Positions 59,358 through 64,000 of a DNA stretch of 64,000 nucleotides are shown piece after piece; the first letter of the stretch is position 1, and each line of letters begins with the position of its first letter. Under the pieces are notes generated by a model. It was not told the origin of the DNA, made no database searches, and worked only from the letters and a program-made list of their open reading frames with translations. The position numbers and the translations under genes are program-made. The stretch is from Candidatus Flexicrinis proximus. GTDB taxonomy: Bacteria > Chloroflexota > Anaerolineae > Aggregatilineales > Phototrophicaceae. The DNA lies in assembly GCA_016712885.1 (NCBI GenBank), contig JADJQF010000002.1, positions 186,001-250,000 of the forward strand. Direction: 5' to 3'.

Positions 59358-60476
59358 ATGACGACAGTCGCAGCAGGAGTTGAACGCCCTACCCTCATTG
59401 TCGATGTGGAGCGAGTGAAGGGTAACATCAGACGTATGGCAGAGAAGGCGGATCGAAGCGGCGTTCGATTTCGCCCGCACTTCAAGACCCATCAGTCAGA
59501 TTTTATCGGCGAGCTGTACCGGCAGGCCGGGGTAAATGCGATCTGCGTCTCGTCAGTTGATATGGCTGAGTACTTCGCCGATGCCGGATGGGATGACATC
59601 ACGCTGCTGGTTCCGGCCAACTGGAGGCAGATCGGGCGAATCAATTTACTCGCTCAGCGGGTTTCGCTCGGGCTACACGTAGACTCGGAAGCCACGGCCA
59701 GGTTCCTGGCAGATCACATGATCGCACCCGCAGCAGTTTGGATTGAGATCGACAGCGGGCGAAAGCGTACGGGTGTCTGGTGGGAGAACGCCGAAACCGT
59801 CCAGCAGATCGCCGGCATCATTGGCAAATCAACGCACCTGCAGCTGCGTGGGCTTTTGACGTTTGCCGGACAAACCTACAGTGCGAAGTCGCGCACAGAG
59901 ATTTCGGACATCTACGACAGGACAGCTGTAATCATGTCAGAACTCCGCGACTTGCTCAGTCGTGCTGGTTTTGGCGTGCTGGAAATCTCGGTTGGCGATA
60001 CGCCTGCGTGCAGCATAAAGGAAACTCTGTACGGCACCGACGAAGTCCGACCGGGAACACTAGTGTATTACGATGTGATGCAACTGGTTTTGGGCGCCTG
60101 CGCCGAGGGCGATATCGCAATTGCGATGGCCTGTCCGGTCATCGCTAAGTACGCTGAGCGGGGTGAGATCGTGATCTACGGCGGCGCGGTTCACTTATCG
60201 CGGGACTGGATGCGACTGGAAAACGGTACAACGATCTTCGGCCTGGTTACGACCTTTGGTGAGAATGGCTGGAACGTTCTCGCCGATCACTCGTATGTCA
60301 GTGAACTCTCTCAGGAGATCGGAGTCATCCGGGCAGAGAACACTCTCTTTGATCAGGTTCAAGTTGGTGACGTGGTTGCAGTGCTGCCCGTGCACGTGTG
60401 CCTGACCATGAATGAGATGGGACAATTCACAACACTCGGCGGCGACACTCACTATTGCATGCCTACACGGCGGTAA
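59358..60476 (+). CDS. Alanine-racemase-fold D-threonine aldolase / D-serine dehydratase-like enzyme
   Basis: 372 residues from the ATG at 59358; an earlier GTG at 59313 lies in an inverted repeat after valS and lacks a site. N-terminal PLP barrel: RPTLIVDVERVKGN, RPHFKTHQS with PLP-binding Lys. C-terminal domain: LPVHVCLTMNEMG with the His-x-Cys zinc pair of the D-serine dehydratase (DSD1) family. It likely removes or splits a D-hydroxy-amino acid; D-threonine aldolase and D-serine ammonia-lyase are equally possible. 9 nt before the PPOX gene. Confidence 0.86.
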   Translation: MTTVAAGVERPTLIVDVERVKGNIRRMAEKADRSGVRFRPHFKTHQSDFIGELYRQAGVNAICVSSVDMAEYFADAGWDDITLLVPANWRQIGRINLLAQRVSLGLHVDSEATARFLADHMIAPAAVWIEIDSGRKRTGVWWENAETVQQIAGIIGKSTHLQLRGLLTFAGQTYSAKSRTEISDIYDRTAVIMSELRDLLSRAGFGVLEISVGDTPACSIKETLYGTDEVRPGTLVYYDVMQLVLGACAEGDIAIAMACPVIAKYAERGEIVIYGGAVHLSRDWMRLENGTTIFGLVTTFGENGWNVLADHSYVSELSQEIGVIRAENTLFDQVQVGDVVAVLPVHVCLTMNEMGQFTTLGGDTHYCMPTRR

Positions 60477-60485
60477 GGGTCAACC

Positions 60486-61064
60486 TTGGCGACATTCTAC
60501 GACCACATCAGCGAGAGTCTGAAGGCCTTCATTTCCGCGCAGCACCTGTTTTTTGTGGCAAGCGCGCCGCTTAACGCTGAAGGACACGTTAACGTGTCTC
60601 CGAAAGGGCAGGATTGCTTTCGGGTACTGTCGCCAAATCAAGTCGCGTACCTCGATCTGACCGGAAGTGGAAATGAGACCTCTGCTCACCTACACGAGAA
60701 TGGCCGTATCACCTTCATGTTTTGCGCATTCGACGGTCCGCCGAAGATTGTGAGGCTTTTTGGCAGAGGGCGCGTGGTCCTGCCCGGAGACAGCGAATGG
60801 GACGACTTACAGTCGCTCTTTCCAGACATGCCGGGAGCGCGGCAAATCATTGTCGCAGACATCCTTACGGCGCAGACCTCGTGCGGCCAAGCGGTCCCAC
60901 TGATGGACTTTGTGGATGACCGTGACACGCTCAACCGATGGGCCGAGAACAGAGGCGTGGACAAACTCGTTGAGTATCATGCGCTCAAGAATGTGAGCAG
61001 CATCGACGGACTGCCGACGCCCCTCGGTCTGAAGTTGACCGGGAAGATCGATTCTATGGACTGA
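60486..61064 (+). CDS. Pyridoxamine-5'-phosphate-oxidase-fold flavin protein
   Basis: 192 residues from a TTG start at 60486; the N-terminus ATFYDHISESLKAFISAQHLFFVASAPL matches the usual beginning of this PPOX subfamily, which supports the rare start. The FMN-binding split barrel includes HVNVSPKGQDCFR, YLDLTGSGNETSAHLHENG and FGRGRV. The family binds FMN, F420 or heme; no particular substrate can be named. It may share a PLP-linked context with the upstream enzyme, but that is speculation. Confidence 0.87.
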   Translation: MATFYDHISESLKAFISAQHLFFVASAPLNAEGHVNVSPKGQDCFRVLSPNQVAYLDLTGSGNETSAHLHENGRITFMFCAFDGPPKIVRLFGRGRVVLPGDSEWDDLQSLFPDMPGARQIIVADILTAQTSCGQAVPLMDFVDDRDTLNRWAENRGVDKLVEYHALKNVSSIDGLPTPLGLKLTGKIDSMD

Positions 61065-61163
61065 CAGCGTTTCTATGCGCGTAGCGGCAGTGGGGCGCGA
61101 ATCGGGCAACTTCAAGATTTTTCGCTACACTGTAAGTACATCGCTAGGCGGGAGCCCTCACTC

Positions 61164-62567
61164 ATGTCGAACACTCGCTTCATCCTGATTACTTTCCTGT
61201 TGCTGGCTGCCGCGACATTCGCGCTCCCCGGACAATCATCCCTGGCGGAAGAGCCCGCATGTTCAGGGGGCCTCCTGGCGCTCTTTGCTGTCAGCGACGA
61301 GTACGAGGCTGCATGCACAGAATTCTCGGTCTGTTACGAGGCAACCGGGGATTTCCAACAATGTGCGACAATCTTCCTCCTCAACCGACTGGATGTCTGC
61401 CCTCCGGAAGATCTGGTTTGTGTGACGCAGGCGCGCTTGCAGGCCTCCCTGATTGGCCTGCAGGTCGGCAATGGTTACTCTGCGCAGACCCAGCCGCAAG
61501 CTTATTGGACCGGGTTGGCCGAGCAGTTGCTCGTCGCAAACTCGATCGCGGAAGCATCCGGCCGCGTCGCAAGTGACTGGTTCAAGGCATTGGCAGTGGA
61601 CTACGGCGAACACCCGATGTTGAGTTACGCCTATGGAGCGCTTGCCGAACTCAGCGGCAACCTCGAAGCTGCTGAAGCGCTTTATGCCGATGCGCTGTCT
61701 CAGAACACCAGCGATCCTTTAATCTATCTCACTCGCGGAGACTTCTTTGCCGCGCACGGTGAGAGTACGCGCGCTGCATTGGATTACTTCATGACCGGTG
61801 CTGCCAGCACCGACACGCGCCTTCAGCAAGCGGCTGGCACGAGACTGGCAGGTCTGGGCGTAAGCGATACATTCAATGTTTCAGAAGCACAAGCGAGTTT
61901 CTCGTATCCGCTCTTGAGATCGGGAGGTGGCCCGGGTGGAAGCTACGCATTCGATCTTTCACTGGACGCCCCCACGCCGGTCGCGCTGCACGCTTACGCG
62001 GATGTCCTGCTTTACTTTGTTGACAGCGCTACACAGCTCGTCGAAAACGACTATCGGGTAGTGCTGCCTGTCTACCCGCTTGTACTGGACGACTTTGGTT
62101 CTTATGTGTGGACTGGCGAAGACTACTACGACGGGTTCTGGGCGTTCATCAGTCTGACGCCCGCTGAGACTGAGGGCGTATATGACGGCAGCCGGTCAGA
62201 TACCGTTTTCGAGTCAAGTTCCGCACTGGATTTCCTGGTCTCGCCTCTGGATATGGGGGATCCACGACCAGAACGATTCCGCTGTGAAGGCGCACCCACG
62301 ACTCGGCTGGCCGACGCCGTATTCGTTCGACCGCTGACGTATTTTGAGCCGATAACGCTGTATAACCAACCCGGCGGTGAAGTCGCGGCCGAGATCGAGC
62401 AGGTCAGCCAGCTCATCATAGGCGTGGACGAAGGGCCAGAGTGTCTGGATGGCTTCACGTGGTACCGGATCACGGTCATCGTCGAAGGCGTCGACCAGGC
62501 GACCGGCTGGATTCGCGAGAACTACGACGCAACAGAGTATGAGTACGACATCATGTTCTACGACTAA
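61164..62567 (+). CDS. Secreted TPR protein of unknown function
   Basis: 467 residues. A signal peptide (MSNTRFILITFLLLAAATFALPG) is followed by a Cys-containing region (residues ~35-95). About three TPR-like helix pairs come next (~115-225: LSYAYGALAELSGNLEAAEAL and neighbours). Then a beta-rich domain of ~250-370 and an SH3b-like C-terminal stretch (PLTYFEPITLYNQPGGE, TGWIRENYD). It probably acts outside the membrane as a binding protein. Only two nucleotides separate it from the convergent oxidoreductase gene. Confidence 0.78.
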   Translation: MSNTRFILITFLLLAAATFALPGQSSLAEEPACSGGLLALFAVSDEYEAACTEFSVCYEATGDFQQCATIFLLNRLDVCPPEDLVCVTQARLQASLIGLQVGNGYSAQTQPQAYWTGLAEQLLVANSIAEASGRVASDWFKALAVDYGEHPMLSYAYGALAELSGNLEAAEALYADALSQNTSDPLIYLTRGDFFAAHGESTRAALDYFMTGAASTDTRLQQAAGTRLAGLGVSDTFNVSEAQASFSYPLLRSGGGPGGSYAFDLSLDAPTPVALHAYADVLLYFVDSATQLVENDYRVVLPVYPLVLDDFGSYVWTGEDYYDGFWAFISLTPAETEGVYDGSRSDTVFESSSALDFLVSPLDMGDPRPERFRCEGAPTTRLADAVFVRPLTYFEPITLYNQPGGEVAAEIEQVSQLIIGVDEGPECLDGFTWYRITVIVEGVDQATGWIRENYDATEYEYDIMFYD

Positions 62568-62569
62568 GA

Positions 62570-63844
62570 CTAGACCGCGTCGCCGTAAAGATGCGCCTGC
62601 AGGAACGCATTGCGGAACTTGCCTTGAGGATCATATCGCTGAATCAACTCACGAAAGCGAGGCAGCATTTCATACAGCGGTTGCAGACGTGCCGGCGCCA
62701 TCGTGAAGAGCTTCCCCCAATGGGGCCGCGCGCCGAATGGTTCAAGTTCGGCCTCGATTTGTGGAAGAACTCTTTGAACGGAGGCCCAATCCTGCTTCCA
62801 CGTAAAGTGGATTCCAATCGAATCCTGATGGTAGCAGGGACTCATCCAGAAGTCGTCGGCTGCAATGCTGCGAATCTCTGATATGAGCAGGTGTGGCGCG
62901 ATCTCTTGACGCAGTTGTCCGACGGCACGAATGGCGTCGGCCGCAGTATGGCGCGCAACGAAGTATTCCGATTGCAGTTCGTTGCCGGCACTAGGCGTCG
63001 AGTCGATACGAAAGTGTGGGAGCCGTTCGTGCCATGGACCAGGGACGCCTAGCTGCCGGGTACATCCTTCGCCGGAGAGTTCGGCAATCGGGTGCATTTG
63101 TCCCACGGCCGGCAATGCGCCGAAGAACTCCGGTCTCTGGCTAAAGGTTTCGCTGTCCCCAGTACGGTGCTTCAGCCAGACTTGATTCACACTATTGCCT
63201 CTCCAGTCGGTGAAGAAACTGACACTGGAGGCGCTTGACATCATTTCATCGAAATGGACTTCCAGACTTTCGACGGGCAGGTTTAGATAGACGTGCTGAC
63301 TCATCTCATACGCCGGAAGAAGGTCCAGCGTGAGTTCAACAACGACGCCAAGCCCACCAAGGCCAATAACCGCCCCATTGAAGTTCTCACTGTCGTTTGC
63401 ACGGGAGAGCGAAACAAGTTCACCACTTGACGTGACAAGCTTCAGTGCCGCGACCTGCGCGGCGAGGTTCTGGTTGCTTACGCCAGAACCATGTGTGGCG
63501 GTCATGCATGCGCCGATTACGGAAATGTGGGGGAGCGATGCCATGTTATGTAATGCATAGCCTGCATCATGAAGTATTGGACACAATTCCCCATAGGTCA
63601 TGTTTGCGCCAATCGTCACCTGCCTGTGCTGATGGTTGACTCTGACCGTGGGCGTGCAGCGTGCGAGCGAAACGAGCGCATGGTCAGAATCTGCGATGCC
63701 GTTGAAGGAATGGCGTGTGCCGAGTATCCGAAGCTTCTCATACTGCCGGACCAGCATCACAATCTCGTCAACGGATTCGGGATAAAGGACGTTCTCTGTG
63801 CTGTAACTGTAATTCCCCGCCCAATTCTGGAGTTTTGCGCTCAT
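62570..63844 (-). CDS. FAD-linked alditol/aldonolactone oxidase-like protein
   Basis: 424 residues. The FAD-binding PCMH domain is in the first 170 residues: ILGTRHSFNGIADSDHALV, in which His is the expected covalent FAD attachment, and SVIGACMTATHGSG. The C-terminal substrate domain ends with RFRELIQRYDPQGKFRNAFLQ. Matches the xylitol/alditol oxidase and L-gulonolactone/D-arabinono-lactone oxidase group. It oxidises a sugar alcohol or lactone with O2. No signal peptide, so cytoplasmic. Substrate not resolved. Confidence 0.9.
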   Translation of the reverse strand: MSAKLQNWAGNYSYSTENVLYPESVDEIVMLVRQYEKLRILGTRHSFNGIADSDHALVSLARCTPTVRVNHQHRQVTIGANMTYGELCPILHDAGYALHNMASLPHISVIGACMTATHGSGVSNQNLAAQVAALKLVTSSGELVSLSRANDSENFNGAVIGLGGLGVVVELTLDLLPAYEMSQHVYLNLPVESLEVHFDEMMSSASSVSFFTDWRGNSVNQVWLKHRTGDSETFSQRPEFFGALPAVGQMHPIAELSGEGCTRQLGVPGPWHERLPHFRIDSTPSAGNELQSEYFVARHTAADAIRAVGQLRQEIAPHLLISEIRSIAADDFWMSPCYHQDSIGIHFTWKQDWASVQRVLPQIEAELEPFGARPHWGKLFTMAPARLQPLYEMLPRFRELIQRYDPQGKFRNAFLQAHLYGDAV

Positions 63845-64000
63845 GTCGTTGACATCCCTTTCCGACCAGGAAACGATTCATTCGTGCGCGGTGAAAGTCC
63901 TGGAACGCAAATTATACGCCCTGCCTGGGCGCAGCGCGTGGGATTGGCAGGAAACAGCACTTTCGGACGATCCGGTTCAATGCCGCGCGGCGTACTCCGA
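63843..64000 (+). CDS. Possible truncated CDS at right edge
   Basis: From ATG 63843 a frame stays open to the end of the window (52 complete codons, MSLTSLSDQETIHSCAVKVL onward). Its start overlaps the divergent oxidoreductase start by two bases, and GGAG lies about 10 nt upstream. I recognise no domain in the visible part. An open frame this short could be chance. Confidence 0.35.
   Translation, partial: MSLTSLSDQETIHSCAVKVLERKLYALPGRSAWDWQETALSDDPVQCRAAYS

Noticed and set aside
1..64000. CRISPR arrays, insertion sequences, prophage or integrase genes
   Set aside because: No regularly spaced repeats, transposase, integrase or phage structural genes were recognised on either strand.

Overview
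The window looks like chromosomal DNA of a member of the Chloroflexota (Anaerolineae-like). This is inferred from several traits: moderately GC-rich sequence, many LysM, SH3b and PPC-type secreted proteins, an FHA-winged-helix regulator, a T-box in front of a valS operon, a CtpE-like P-type ATPase, a membrane pyrophosphatase and a compact carotenoid operon. It is a densely coded core or metabolic region. I see no prophage, insertion sequence, integron or CRISPR array. Start sites were refined with Shine-Dalgarno (SD) sequences, and several sigma70-type promoters (TTGACA/TATAAT-like, 16-18 bp spacer) could be placed.

Layout. 1-2945 (minus): GH57 alpha-glucan enzyme coupled to a secreted PPC-domain protein that runs off the left edge. 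3220-7494: CtpE-like ATPase overlapping a TPR / inactive-trypsin / zinc-ribbon protein, then a triple-LysM protein. 7579-10122: a MurF-like/alanine racemase fusion. 10331-20444: a galactoside locus (ROK regulator, sugar-binding protein, two permeases, GH2 beta-galactosidase, DUF4380-like protein, galT, galK). 20422-24070 (minus): yraN, miaA, an anchored protein, an FHA-winged-helix regulator and an APH kinase. 24232-27718: SGNH-like protein and K+-dependent membrane pyrophosphatase. 27813-29578 (minus): J-domain protein and histone-deacetylase-like hydrolase. 29647-36887 (minus): tight carotenoid operon crtB, two-domain lycopene cyclase, small membrane protein, tocopherol-cyclase-like protein, cruF, PlsY-like acyltransferase, GT2 and crtI.

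37064-46965: pyruvate kinase, zinc-ribbon membrane protein, STAS protein with glgX, an S41-like protein, an SH3b/GH46-like protein, a TspO-like protein and uridine kinase. 47019-47090: tRNA-Thr(CGU). 47220-51498: K+ channel with two RCK modules, a CpaE/TadZ-like protein broken by a one-base frameshift, and a GAF histidine kinase. 51524-55240 (minus): MDR dehydrogenase and yajC-secD-secF. 55483-59262: a valine-specific T-box leader followed by a SAM methyltransferase and valS. 59358-64000: D-threonine aldolase/D-serine dehydratase-like enzyme, PPOX-family protein, secreted TPR protein, alditol-oxidase-like flavoprotein and a truncated frame at the right edge.

The most interesting items are: the carotenoid operon, whose tocopherol-cyclase-like, PlsY-like and unknown membrane members suggest an acylated carotenoid glycoside or a modified end group; the valine T-box that also controls a methyltransferase; a trypsin fold that has lost its catalytic His and Ser; and a MurF-Alr fusion whose ligase half lacks the usual Mg-binding Glu. 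No gap of more than 300 bases lacks content: the largest (55241-55722) holds two divergent promoters and the T-box.
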